This document shows, piece after piece, positions 43,239 to 52,049 of a stretch of 64,000 bases of DNA. Location: the NCBI RefSeq assembly GCF_009296265.1, contig NZ_WBJS01000002.1:186001-250000 (forward strand). Reading direction: 5' to 3'. The stretch comes from Thioclava sp. JE_KL1. GTDB lineage: Bacteria > Pseudomonadota > Alphaproteobacteria > Rhodobacterales > Rhodobacteraceae. Each line of letters opens with the position of its first letter. The stretch's first letter is position 1. The position numbers were made by a program, and so were the translations under genes. Under the pieces are notes generated by a model. It saw only the letters and a list, made by a program, of their open reading frames with translations, had not been told where the DNA came from and did no database searches.

Positions 43239-44033
43239 ATGAATCTACCCCACCGGACGGCAGCTGCCGCGCTACGTCCCACCGACTCCGAACCGCCTCT
43301 GCCGCGCCCTTTGCGTGCGAGTCCGAATGCGCCGAAACGCGCCCTGCGCGCCTCCGCGATGACCCGCCGCTATGCCGCGTGGTGGCTGGAGGCGAACGGC
43401 TTCATCGAAGAAACCTCCCGCGTCGCCCCGGCGATTCCGCTGTTCGAGGAGGCGTTCTCCGCCTTGGCGCGCGGTGCCGTGATCGCGACCGAGGAAGGCC
43501 CGGTCTCGGTTGAGGATTTGGTGCCCGGGATGCGGGTTCTGACCGCCGACGAGCGGGTCGAGACGATTACCTGGAAAGGGTCGATGACGATGTTCCCGGC
43601 CGCGAAGGACGTGGCCGCGCGGATGATCCGCGTGACCGCCGAAGCCTTCGGACATGGCCGCCCGTCGCAGGATCTGGTGCTGGGTCCGCATGCGCGGATT
43701 TGCCTGCGCGATGCCCGGCTGCGCGGGCGTCTGGGGATCGAGGCGGCCTATGCGCCGATCGCGGCCTTCGTCGATGGGGTGAGCGTCATCGAGGTTACGC
43801 CGATCTCGCCGGTCTCCGCCTATCATCTGGTGCTCGAGCAACATGGCTCGCTCAAGGTCGGTGGCATGGAGGTCGAGAGCTTCCATCCCGGCGAAGGGTT
43901 CGAGCGGATGATCGACCCGCGGATGGCCGAGCTGTTCCTCGCGCTGTTTCCGCAGATGGACAAATTGCGCGAGTTCGGCCCGCTCGCCGCGCCGCGACTG
44001 ACCCGGTTCGAGGTCGAAGAAATGCTAATCTGA
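43239..44033 (+). CDS. Hint-domain protein (Rhodobacterales Hint_2 type)
   Basis: Protein of 264 residues. A disordered Arg/Pro-rich start is followed by a Hint (hedgehog/intein) fold from about residue 80: ARGAVIATEEGPVSVEDLVPGMRVLTAD, VLGPHARICL (block with HxR), and AYHLVLEQHGSLKVGGMEVESF. The nucleophilic Cys/Ser that starts a self-splicing Hint is not seen (Ala at that position), so autocatalysis is unlikely. Many Rhodobacterales encode such proteins with unknown role, often linked to secreted calcium-binding proteins. A terminator follows. Confidence 0.85.
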   Translation: MNLPHRTAAAALRPTDSEPPLPRPLRASPNAPKRALRASAMTRRYAAWWLEANGFIEETSRVAPAIPLFEEAFSALARGAVIATEEGPVSVEDLVPGMRVLTADERVETITWKGSMTMFPAAKDVAARMIRVTAEAFGHGRPSQDLVLGPHARICLRDARLRGRLGIEAAYAPIAAFVDGVSVIEVTPISPVSAYHLVLEQHGSLKVGGMEVESFHPGEGFERMIDPRMAELFLALFPQMDKLREFGPLAAPRLTRFEVEEMLI

Positions 44034-44098
44034 TCGGGACCTTCAGGGGTAAAGGTTCCGGTTGGAGTTGACAGTGCTTGTGGGGAGCCGGTCACGGA

Positions 44099-44135
44099 AA
44101 CGCCGCGCGTTGAGAACCTCGCGCGGCGTTTTTTC
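44099..44135. terminator. Intrinsic terminator between Hint and pepF
   Basis: A 10-bp stem ACGCCGCGCG / CGCGCGGCGT with a ten-base loop and a run of T after it (44129-44134). It ends the Hint transcript and lies 24 bases beyond the pepF stop. Confidence 0.88.
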
Positions 44136-44158
44136 GTTTTCAGAACGGGGCGGGAGGA

Positions 44159-45976
44159 TTACTCCTCCATCGCCTCCAGCTCGTCGATGAAGCCTTCGAT
44201 CATCGACAGGCCCTTGTCCCAGAAGGCCGGGTCGGACGCATCGAGGCCGAAGGGCGCGAGCAGCTCCTTGTGGTGCATCGAGCCGCCCGCTTCCAGCATC
44301 GCGAAATACTTGTCCTGGAAGCCCTCGGGCGCGGCCTCATAGGCGGCGTAGAGCGCGTTCACCAGACCGTCGCCGAAAGCGTAGGCATAGACGTAGAAGG
44401 GCGAGTGGACGAAGTGCGGGATGTAGGACCAGAAGGTCTCATACCCCTCCATGAATTCGAATGCCGGGCCGAGGCTTTCGCCCTGCACCGACATCCACAG
44501 CGCGTTGATATCCTCGGGCGTCAGTTCCCCTTCGGCGCGGGCTGCATGCAGCTTGCACTCGAAATCGTAGAAGGCGATCTGGCGGACGACCGTATTGATC
44601 ATGTCCTCGACCTTGCCGGCCAGAAGCGTCTTGCGCTCTTCCTTGGTTTTCGCGGCAGCCAGCAGCTTGCGGAAGGTCAGCATCTCGCCGAAGACCGACG
44701 CCGTCTCGGCTAGCGTCAGCGGCGTGTTGGCCAGCATCTCGCCCTGTTTCGCGGCCAGCACCTGGTGGACGCCGTGGCCCAGCTCATGCGCCAGCGTCAT
44801 CACGTCGCGCGGTTTGCCGAGGTAGTTCAGCATCACGTAAGGGTGGACGGTGGTCACGGTCGGATGCGCGAAGGCGCCCGGCGCTTTGCCCGGTTTCACG
44901 CCCGCATCGATCCAGCCTTTGTCAAAGAAGGGCTGTGCGATATCGGCCATGCGGGGATCGAAGCCGGAATAGGCGTCCAGCACGGTGTCCTTCGCCTCGT
45001 CCCACATGATGTCGCGCGGGGCTTCGGTCGGCAGCGGCGCGTTTCGGTCCCAGATCTGCAGCTTGTCGAGGCCGAGCCATTTCGCTTTCAGCATGTAGTA
45101 GCGATGCGACAGGCGCGGGTAGGCTGCGACCACGGCGTCACGTAGCGCTTGTACCACTTCGGGCTCCACGTCGTTCGACAGGTGGCGACCGGTCTGCGGG
45201 GTCGGCATCTTGCGCCAGCGATCCTCGATTTCCTTTTCCTTCGCCAGCGTATTGTGGATGCGCGAGAAGGTGCGGATGTTCTCGCCAAACACATTCGCCA
45301 ACTCTTTCGCCGCCGCTTCGCGCTTTTCGCGATTGTGGTCGGAGAGAAGGGTGGTGGTGGCCTCAAGCGAGAGCTTCTCGCCCTGCACCTCGAATTCCAG
45401 CGCGGCGGTGGTCTCGTCGAACAGACGGTTCCACGCGGCGGCGCCGACGACCGACTGGTCGTGCAGGAATTTCTCCAGCTCGTCGGAGAGCTGATAGGGC
45501 TTCATCGCGCGCATCCGGTCAAAGACCGGCTTGTAGCGGGCGACCTTCGAATCGGCGAAGACGGCCTCGTAGGTCTCGTCCGGGATGCGGTTGAATTCGA
45601 GGCTGAAGAAGACGAGCGGCGTGGTGTAGGTGGTGATCTTGTCCTGCGCGTCGGACAGCAGCTTCACCCGCGCCGGGTCGGTCGTGTTCTGGTAATAGCG
45701 CAGCCCCGTATAGGACATCACGCGGCCCGCTTTCTCGTCGATCTCCTCGTAGCGCTTGATGCAGTCGGCCATGCCCGCGGCATCAAGATCGGCGAGCTTG
45801 CCTTCGTAATCGGCGGCGAACTCGGCGCAGGCTTTTTCCAGCCATGCCATGTCCTTGGTCAGTTCCGGCGCGTCGGGTGCGGGGTAGAGATCGCTCAGAT
45901 CCCATTCGGGCAGATCGCCGAACGCCCCTGCATTTGAATTCGCATCGAAAACGGGGCGGCGGGGTGTGAGCGTCAT
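44159..45976 (-). CDS. pepF: Oligoendopeptidase F (M3 family)
   Basis: Zinc metallopeptidase of 605 residues. The active site HELGH (in LAHELGHGVHQ, about 397-401) and the downstream Glu in LAETASVFGE fit family M3B. It cleaves short peptides in the cytosol. The ATG at 45976 has a GAGGA site; an upstream in-frame start at 46036 is unlikely. It diverges from the Anbu operon across a 218-base gap. Confidence 0.95.
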   Translation of the reverse strand: MTLTPRRPVFDANSNAGAFGDLPEWDLSDLYPAPDAPELTKDMAWLEKACAEFAADYEGKLADLDAAGMADCIKRYEEIDEKAGRVMSYTGLRYYQNTTDPARVKLLSDAQDKITTYTTPLVFFSLEFNRIPDETYEAVFADSKVARYKPVFDRMRAMKPYQLSDELEKFLHDQSVVGAAAWNRLFDETTAALEFEVQGEKLSLEATTTLLSDHNREKREAAAKELANVFGENIRTFSRIHNTLAKEKEIEDRWRKMPTPQTGRHLSNDVEPEVVQALRDAVVAAYPRLSHRYYMLKAKWLGLDKLQIWDRNAPLPTEAPRDIMWDEAKDTVLDAYSGFDPRMADIAQPFFDKGWIDAGVKPGKAPGAFAHPTVTTVHPYVMLNYLGKPRDVMTLAHELGHGVHQVLAAKQGEMLANTPLTLAETASVFGEMLTFRKLLAAAKTKEERKTLLAGKVEDMINTVVRQIAFYDFECKLHAARAEGELTPEDINALWMSVQGESLGPAFEFMEGYETFWSYIPHFVHSPFYVYAYAFGDGLVNALYAAYEAAPEGFQDKYFAMLEAGGSMHHKELLAPFGLDASDPAFWDKGLSMIEGFIDELEAMEE

Positions 45977-46194
45977 GGAGTTCCTCGTGTCTGATCGGTT
46001 GCTTTCCAGATAGGGGCAGGGGCGCCGCCCTGACAAGGGCGCGGGGCTGCTCGGTGCTGCACAATTTTTCAGCAGATGCTATGAAATGAACTTTCCCCGA
46101 GCATGGCGCGTTGCATAACATTGGCCATCGCCTTTTACTCGCGGGGTACAGGGCCTAGACATAAATAAAAGACTAGGGGGACTTAACCGGCGCG

Positions 46195-47607
46195 ATGACA
46201 GAGTATTTCAACGAGATGTTCGACGGCGGCCAAGTGCGTCAGCCCTACAGTGGACTCGACGGCTGGATGCGCGAAATGCCGTCCGAGTTGCGCGCGATGA
46301 AGCAAGCCGAGGCGGAGGCGCTGTTTCGCAGGATCGGCATCACTTTCGCCGTCTATGGCGAGGGCGGCGATCCGGACCGTCTGATTCCCTTCGACATGTT
46401 TCCACGCGTCTTCACCCAGCCCGAATGGCGCAAGCTGGAGCGTGGCATCAAGCAGCGTGCTCGGGCGCTCAACGCCTTTCTGCTCGACGTCTACGGGCGC
46501 GGCGAGATCGTGCGGGCGGGGCGAATCCCGGCGCGGCTGGTCTATCAGAACGACGCCTACGAACGTGCGGTGTCGGGCTTTATCCCTCCGCGTGGCATCT
46601 ACAGCCACATTGTTGGTGTCGATCTGGTGCGCACCGGGCCGGATCAGTTCTATGTGCTCGAAGATAACTGCCGCACCCCGTCGGGCGTCTCCTACATGCT
46701 GGAGAATCGCGAGATCATGATGCGGATGTTCCCGCAGCTGTTCCGCGAGAACCGGATCGAGCCGGTGGATGGCTATTCGGATGCGCTGCGCCGCACCTTG
46801 GCCTCGGTTGCGCCGGCGAAATGCGACGGCGAGCCGACGGTCGCGATCCTCACGCCGGGCCATTTCAACTCGGCCTATTACGAGCATTCCTTCCTTGCCG
46901 ATCTGATGGGCGTCGAACTGGTCGAAGGCCCGGACCTGTTCTGCGAGGGCGGGTTCTGCTGGATGCGCACGACGGAAGGCCCGAAGAAGCTCGACGTGAT
47001 CTACCGCCGGATCGACGACGCTTTCCTCGATCCGCTCTGCTTCCGCCCGGATTCGATGCTGGGCATTCCGGGGCTGATGGATGTCTACCGCTCGGGCGGC
47101 GTTTCGATCTGCTCGGCGCCGGGGGCCGGTGTCGCCGACGACAAAGCGATCTACACCTTCGTGCCGGAAATGGTGCGCTTCTATCTGGGCGAAGAGCCGC
47201 TTCTGGAAAATGTGCCGACCTGGCAATGCGCCAAGAAGGACGACTGCAAATACGTTCTCGAAAACCTCTCCGAACTGGTGGTGAAAGAAGTCCACGGCTC
47301 GGGCGGTTACGGGATGCTGGTGGGGCCGAAATCGACCAAGGAGCAGATCGAGAATTTCCGCCACAAGATCGAGGATAACCCCGAGAATTACATCGCCCAG
47401 CCGACGCTAGCGCTGTCGACCACGCCGACCTTCGTGGAAGAGGGCGTGGCCCCGCGTCACGTCGATCTGCGGCCCTATTGCCTCGTCGGCGAGAAGGTCG
47501 AGCTGGTCCCCGGCGGGCTCACCCGCGTCGCGCTGACCGAAGGGTCGCTCGTCGTGAACTCCTCGCAGGGCGGGGGCGTGAAAGACACCTGGGTTTTGGC
47601 GGAGTGA
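46195..47607 (+). CDS. Circularly permuted ATP-grasp protein (COG2308)
   Basis: Protein of 470 residues of the circularly permuted ATP-grasp family (DUF404/DUF407). GFIPPRGIYSHIVGVDLVRT and VLEDNCRTPSGVSYMLENRE are typical, with late VKEVHGSGGYGMLVGP for ATP binding. Predicted to ligate amino acids or peptides. It is the first of four tightly spaced genes: ATP-grasp, alpha-E, transglutaminase, Anbu. The ribosome site AGGGGG is about 14 bases before the ATG, so the start is less sure. Confidence 0.92.
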   Translation: MTEYFNEMFDGGQVRQPYSGLDGWMREMPSELRAMKQAEAEALFRRIGITFAVYGEGGDPDRLIPFDMFPRVFTQPEWRKLERGIKQRARALNAFLLDVYGRGEIVRAGRIPARLVYQNDAYERAVSGFIPPRGIYSHIVGVDLVRTGPDQFYVLEDNCRTPSGVSYMLENREIMMRMFPQLFRENRIEPVDGYSDALRRTLASVAPAKCDGEPTVAILTPGHFNSAYYEHSFLADLMGVELVEGPDLFCEGGFCWMRTTEGPKKLDVIYRRIDDAFLDPLCFRPDSMLGIPGLMDVYRSGGVSICSAPGAGVADDKAIYTFVPEMVRFYLGEEPLLENVPTWQCAKKDDCKYVLENLSELVVKEVHGSGGYGMLVGPKSTKEQIENFRHKIEDNPENYIAQPTLALSTTPTFVEEGVAPRHVDLRPYCLVGEKVELVPGGLTRVALTEGSLVVNSSQGGGVKDTWVLAE

Positions 47608-47611
47608 TCGG

Positions 47612-48574
47612 ATGCTGAGTAGAACCGCTGAAAACCTGTTCTGGGTCGCGCGCTACATGGAGCGCGCGGAGACGATGGCACGGCTTCTGGAGGTCGGCGC
47701 GCGGATCGCGCTGACGCCCTCGACCGGGCATGGATACCGCTCGGAATGGGAGAGCCTGTTGCAAGCCTCGGGCACCGCCGACGGCTTCTCCGAGAAATAC
47801 GGCGACCCGGTGCAGCGCAATATAGAGAGCTACCTGTTCTTCGACCGCGACAACCCGTCCTCGGTGGTGTCCTGCATCGAGCGGGCACGGGAAAACGCCC
47901 GCATCGTGCGGACGGCGATCACCGGTCAGGTCTGGGATACGCTCAACACCGCGTTTCAGGAGATTCGCCAGATCGAGCGTCAGCCGCGCTCGGAATGGGA
48001 AATTACCGAGCTCTGCGAATGGGTGGCCCGGCAATCGGCGCTGCTGCGGGGCGCGATGGACGGCACGATGCTGCGCAATGACGGGTTCTTCTTCATGAAC
48101 CTCGGCTATGCGCTGGAGCGGGCGGACAACACTGCGCGTCTGATCGACGTGAAGTATTTCGTGCTGCTGCCCTCGGTGGAGATGGTGGGCTCGGGGCTCG
48201 ACAATTACCAATGGCAGGTGCTGTTGCGCGCGCTGCAATCCTACCGGGCTTTCCACTGGGCCTATGGCGGCGAGCTGACGGCGTCGAAGATCATGCATTT
48301 CCTGATCCTCAATCCGGCCAGCCCGCGCTCGTTGATCTCGGCGACGCGCAAGGCGATGCATCATCTCGACAATCTCGAAAGCTTCTACGAGGTCGAGCCG
48401 GGCACCGGCCTGCCGCAGATGCGCGCCAAGGCGATCATGACCGAGCTGAACCAGACGCAGGTCGCCGAAATTATCGACGAAGGCCTGCACGAGTTCCTCA
48501 CCCGCTTCATCGGCGAGGTCGGGCAGCTTACCGCGCTCGTTCAGCAAACCTACCTGTCGGGAGATGCGCGATGA
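47612..48574 (+). CDS. Alpha-E domain protein (COG2307)
   Basis: All-helical protein of 320 residues. The start LSRTAENLFWVARYMERAETMARLLEV is the family hallmark, and FFMNLGYALERADNTARLIDVKY recurs in the middle. Function is unknown; it always travels with the ATP-grasp protein and is sometimes fused to it. It begins four bases after the ATP-grasp stop and overlaps the transglutaminase start (ATGA). Confidence 0.93.
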   Translation: MLSRTAENLFWVARYMERAETMARLLEVGARIALTPSTGHGYRSEWESLLQASGTADGFSEKYGDPVQRNIESYLFFDRDNPSSVVSCIERARENARIVRTAITGQVWDTLNTAFQEIRQIERQPRSEWEITELCEWVARQSALLRGAMDGTMLRNDGFFFMNLGYALERADNTARLIDVKYFVLLPSVEMVGSGLDNYQWQVLLRALQSYRAFHWAYGGELTASKIMHFLILNPASPRSLISATRKAMHHLDNLESFYEVEPGTGLPQMRAKAIMTELNQTQVAEIIDEGLHEFLTRFIGEVGQLTALVQQTYLSGDAR

Positions 48575-49383
48575 TCCTCACCGTCAACCATGTCACCACC
48601 TATGATTATGACGCGCCGATGGGCGCTGCGGTGCAATCGCTACGCATGTTCCCCTCGCGCTTCGAAGGCCAGCGCGTGATCGAATGGGACGTCTCGGTCG
48701 AAGGCGGTCTCCGGGGCGGGTCTTTCCGCGACGGCGCGGGCGACCGCATCGAAGGCTGGTCGATCCGTCCGCCGGTCGACGAGGTCGCGATCACCGTGAA
48801 AGGGCAGGTCGAGACGTTCGATACCTCGGGCGTGCTGCGCGGTCACCGCGAGCTGGTGCATCCGATGGCGTATCTGCGCGAGACCGTCGCGACCTGGATC
48901 GACGACAGTCTGGCGGCGCTGGCGGAAGAGGCCGTTGCAGGGGCCACGGAAGATCTCAACCGGGCGCATCGCCTGAGCGCTGCGATCTCGGAGGCGATCG
49001 CCTACAAGCCGGGGGCGACCCATTCCCACACAACCGCCGCCGAGGCGCTGGCGCAGGGCGAGGGGGTCTGTCAGGACCACGCCCACGCACTGGTCGCTGT
49101 CGCCCGCTGTGTCGATCTGCCTGCGCGCTATGTCTCGGGCTACCTCTTCGCGACCGATGACGGCACGCCGCACGAGGCAGCCCATGCCTGGGGCGAGATC
49201 TGGGTCGCAGGGATCGGCTGGATCGGCTTCGACCCGGCGAACAAATGCTGCCCGGACGAGCGCTATATCCGTCTCGGCTCCGGTCTCGATGCGCGCGAAG
49301 CTGCGCCGATCCGTGGCATCACCCAAGGCTCGGGTGAGGAGCGACTGCACGTCACAGTTGCCTTGGACCAAGTCCAGCAATAG
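48571..49383 (+). CDS. Transglutaminase-like family protein
   Basis: Protein of 270 residues: an N-terminal beta domain (ILTVNHVTTYDYDAP) and a papain-like transglutaminase core. Catalytic triad: Cys in GEGVCQDHAHALVAV (about residue 167), His in HEAAHAWGEIWV, and Asp in GFDPAN. It may be a peptidase or amide ligase acting on the product of the ATP-grasp enzyme. Start ATG 48571 overlaps the alpha-E stop. Cytosolic; no signal peptide is seen. Confidence 0.93.
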   Translation: MILTVNHVTTYDYDAPMGAAVQSLRMFPSRFEGQRVIEWDVSVEGGLRGGSFRDGAGDRIEGWSIRPPVDEVAITVKGQVETFDTSGVLRGHRELVHPMAYLRETVATWIDDSLAALAEEAVAGATEDLNRAHRLSAAISEAIAYKPGATHSHTTAAEALAQGEGVCQDHAHALVAVARCVDLPARYVSGYLFATDDGTPHEAAHAWGEIWVAGIGWIGFDPANKCCPDERYIRLGSGLDAREAAPIRGITQGSGEERLHVTVALDQVQQ

Positions 49384-49415
49384 ATTGCGCGCTTGTCAGG
49401 GATCAGGGAACGAAC

Positions 49416-50141
49416 ATGACCTATTGCGTAGGCCTCTTGCTGAACGAGGGGATGGTGCTGCTGTCGGACACGCGGACCAACGGCGGGCTCGATAACATCG
49501 CGACCTATCGCAAGATGTTCACCTTCGAGGAGCCCGGCGAACGGGTGATCGCGATCATGACCGCGGGCTCGCTCTCGGTGACGCAAACGACGCTGGCGCG
49601 GTTGCACGAAGCGGCCGATGCGAGCGACGCGACGGGCGACAGCTCGATCATGGAAGCGCCTACCATGCTGAAAGTGGCCGAGATTATCGGCAACACGATG
49701 GCGGGCGTGCGCAAGGACATCACGAGCAGGATGGATGCCGAGCGGGTCTCGACCTCGGCCTCGATGATCGTCGCGGGCCAGCGTGCGGGCGGCGAGATGC
49801 GGATGTTCCTGATCTACCCGGAAGGCAACTTCATCGAGGCGACCGAGGACACGCCCTTCCTGCAGATCGGCGAGCATAAATACGGCAAGCCGATCCTCGA
49901 TCGCGTGGTGCGCCCCGAGACCAACCTGATCGACGCTCAGAAGGCGGTGCTTCTGTCGATGGATTCGACGCTGCGCTCGAATCTCTCGGTGGGGATGCCG
50001 CTCGATCTGGCGGTGATCAAGAAAGACGATTGCCGGATTTCCAGCCAGCGCCGCATCGAGGCGGGCGACAGCGATTTCGCGGAAATGTCGGAAGCCTGGT
50101 CGAACGCGCTGCGCGACAGCTTCACGCAGATTCAGCTTTAA
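49416..50141 (+). CDS. Anbu (proteasome-related) peptidase
   Basis: Ntn-hydrolase of 241 residues, ancestral beta-subunit (Anbu, COG3484) family. Thr2 would be exposed as the nucleophile after Met removal (MTYCVGLLL); SDTRTNGG and YRKMFTF carry the conserved Asp and Lys of the active site. Anbu forms helical open rings in other bacteria. It ends convergently with an alpha/beta hydrolase, overlapping it by 20 bases. Together with the three preceding genes it forms the typical Anbu cluster. Confidence 0.93.
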   Translation: MTYCVGLLLNEGMVLLSDTRTNGGLDNIATYRKMFTFEEPGERVIAIMTAGSLSVTQTTLARLHEAADASDATGDSSIMEAPTMLKVAEIIGNTMAGVRKDITSRMDAERVSTSASMIVAGQRAGGEMRMFLIYPEGNFIEATEDTPFLQIGEHKYGKPILDRVVRPETNLIDAQKAVLLSMDSTLRSNLSVGMPLDLAVIKKDDCRISSQRRIEAGDSDFAEMSEAWSNALRDSFTQIQL

Positions 50142-51105
50142 CCGGCTCGCGGGCTTCCAGCCCGCCCGCCGCGTCGAACAGCGCGGCGCAGCCGTCGTAG
50201 AAGCGTTTCCGCGTCGCGGGGACTTCCATCATCAATTCGTGCTCGGCGCCGGGGATCACGTCCAGCTTGCCCTTCGGCCAGCGTCCCATCCGCTCATGGA
50301 CCGCGGGCGTGTGCACGATTTTCTCCACCCCGCCCAGACCGCAATAGCAGGGCAGGTCGGGGGAGGGCAGCGCCGCCAGCGCCTCGCATTCCAGCAGACT
50401 CTCGGCGACCCAGTGGATCGTCGGGCCGGCCAGCGTCAGTTCGGGATGTTTCGCGGCCTGCTCGACCAGCCAGGCCCACATCTCGGGATCGCGGGTCAGG
50501 CGGTTCGACTCGAAGCTGTCGCGATAGACATAGGTGGTGCCGTTCATACCGGGCGGATAGTTGTTCGCAAGGAAACCTTCGCCAAGCAGGTTCGCCAGCA
50601 CGATCCGGAACGGGTGCAGCAGGGCCGAGGTGGCGATCCCCCACATCGGCGCAGAGAAGGCGACCGCGTTAAAGCGATGGTGTTCGTGCATCACCGCGCG
50701 CAGCGCGATCGCGCCGCCCATCGAGTGACCCACGATGTAATAGGGTTGCGGCAGGCCCAGCTCGTCCGCGGCGGCGATCACCGCGTGCAGATCCCACTGG
50801 TAATCCTGCAAGCCGCCGACATGGCCCTTTTCGGGCGCGTCAGGCAAAAGCCGGTCGGCCAGGCCTTGCCCGCGCCAGTCGATGGCGAGCATGGCATAGC
50901 CCCGGGCCGCGAATTCCGCGGCCGCAGGGCCGTATTTCTCGACATACTCGGTGCGTCCGCATCCCAGAAAGACCGTGCCGCGTGGTTGGGGCGGGGCAGG
51001 CCAGTGCGCGAAACGTATCCGCACACCATCTTCCGCCGTCAGCCAGTAGGCCGCGCCCCCCTCGGGGCCGCGCGCGATCTCTTCGAAAAGCGGGGCACGT
51101 TCCAT
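50122..51105 (-). CDS. Alpha/beta hydrolase (lysophospholipase-like)
   Basis: Serine hydrolase of 327 residues. Nucleophile elbow GHSMGG, oxyanion region FLGCGRTEY, and a C-terminal His in IPGAEHELMMEVP fit monoacylglycerol or lysophospholipase L2-like enzymes (Hydrolase_4). No signal peptide. It starts with an ATG overlapping the SCP2 stop by one base and so forms an operon with it; a lipid substrate would fit. Confidence 0.9.
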   Translation of the reverse strand: MERAPLFEEIARGPEGGAAYWLTAEDGVRIRFAHWPAPPQPRGTVFLGCGRTEYVEKYGPAAAEFAARGYAMLAIDWRGQGLADRLLPDAPEKGHVGGLQDYQWDLHAVIAAADELGLPQPYYIVGHSMGGAIALRAVMHEHHRFNAVAFSAPMWGIATSALLHPFRIVLANLLGEGFLANNYPPGMNGTTYVYRDSFESNRLTRDPEMWAWLVEQAAKHPELTLAGPTIHWVAESLLECEALAALPSPDLPCYCGLGGVEKIVHTPAVHERMGRWPKGKLDVIPGAEHELMMEVPATRKRFYDGCAALFDAAGGLEAREPVKAESA

Positions 51106-51392
51106 CAGGCGAGCGCCGCACCCAGCTGCATGGCGAGGCCCATCGAGCCGTCGACCGAAAGCTTGCCGGACATGAAGGCCGCGGTGGGGTTCACGTCGCC
51201 GTTGAGCATGCCTTCGAAGGTCTCGCGATCGGCTGTCAGAACGACTTCCGCGTCGTCGTCGCCTGCGCGCACGCCGTTCTCGTCGGCAATGATCGAGCCT
51301 TCGTCCTCGATCACGAATTTTGCAGTCGAAGAAAACCCATCGGGCAGTTTCGCCCGCAGCGCCTCAACGGCCTTGTCGATAACCTCGCTCAT
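51105..51392 (-). CDS. SCP2 sterol-binding domain protein
   Basis: Protein of 95 residues, almost entirely an SCP2 lipid-binding domain (FVIEDEGSIIADENGVRAGDDDAEVVLTAD, read in two parts; AFMSGKLSVDGSMGLAMQL). It probably binds fatty acyl or other lipids. ATG 51392 has a GGAGG site; the longer in-frame start is not needed. It is upstream of, and coupled to, the lipase-like hydrolase. Confidence 0.9.
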   Translation of the reverse strand: MSEVIDKAVEALRAKLPDGFSSTAKFVIEDEGSIIADENGVRAGDDDAEVVLTADRETFEGMLNGDVNPTAAFMSGKLSVDGSMGLAMQLGAALA

Positions 51393-51457
51393 CGCGTCCT
51401 CCAAATTTGATGGCCGGGCTCTCGCATTCTCCGGCAATTGCATTACAGTCATGATTT

Positions 51458-52030
51458 ATGTGGCAGCGATTTGACAGATACAAATGTGTCGTCACGGCAT
51501 TTTGCTTTTCGGCGATGCTGGGAACAATGGCGGCATTCCCCGCCAGCGCCGAAACCGAGGGGCTCGAGCCGTATTTCAAAGAGTTGGCCGATCCGAACGA
51601 TCCGGGCTGGTCGCGGGCCGAGGCGGACATCCGCAGGGCGTGGTCGCGCTCGGGGTCCGCGGCGATGGATTTGCTGTTCAAGCGCGGCGAGGACGCGCTG
51701 GACGCGGGCGACACCGAGGCCGCGATCGAGCATTTCACGGCGCTGACCGATCATGCTCCCGATTTTGCCGCTGGCTGGAACGGGCGGGCGACGGCCTATT
51801 TCATGGCCGGGCTCTACGGGCCTTCGGCGGCGGATATCGCGCACACCCTGAAGCTGGAGCCGCGTCATTGGGGTGCGCTTGCCGGGTTGGGGGCGATCCT
51901 CGAAGAGATGGGCGACGACAAGCGCGCGCTTGAGGCCTATCAGAAGTCTTTTGCCTTGAATCCGCATCAACAGGATGTGAAAGACGCCATTGCGCGCCTC
52001 GATAAGGCGCATCAGGGCACGGCTCTCTAA
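51458..52030 (+). CDS. Periplasmic TPR-repeat protein
   Basis: Protein of 190 residues with a signal peptide (hydrophobic residues about 10-25, ending ASAE) followed by three TPR units (about 68-100, 102-135, 136-170: AMDLLFKRGEDALDAGDTEAAIEHF, AAGWNGRATAYFMAGLYGPSAADI, ALAGLGAILEEMGDDKRALEAY). It likely scaffolds proteins in the periplasm. Partner unknown. The ATG is divergent from SCP2 and has no strong ribosome site. Confidence 0.85.
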   Translation: MWQRFDRYKCVVTAFCFSAMLGTMAAFPASAETEGLEPYFKELADPNDPGWSRAEADIRRAWSRSGSAAMDLLFKRGEDALDAGDTEAAIEHFTALTDHAPDFAAGWNGRATAYFMAGLYGPSAADIAHTLKLEPRHWGALAGLGAILEEMGDDKRALEAYQKSFALNPHQQDVKDAIARLDKAHQGTAL

Positions 52031-52049
52031 GGGCTGGAACGGAGCTGCG

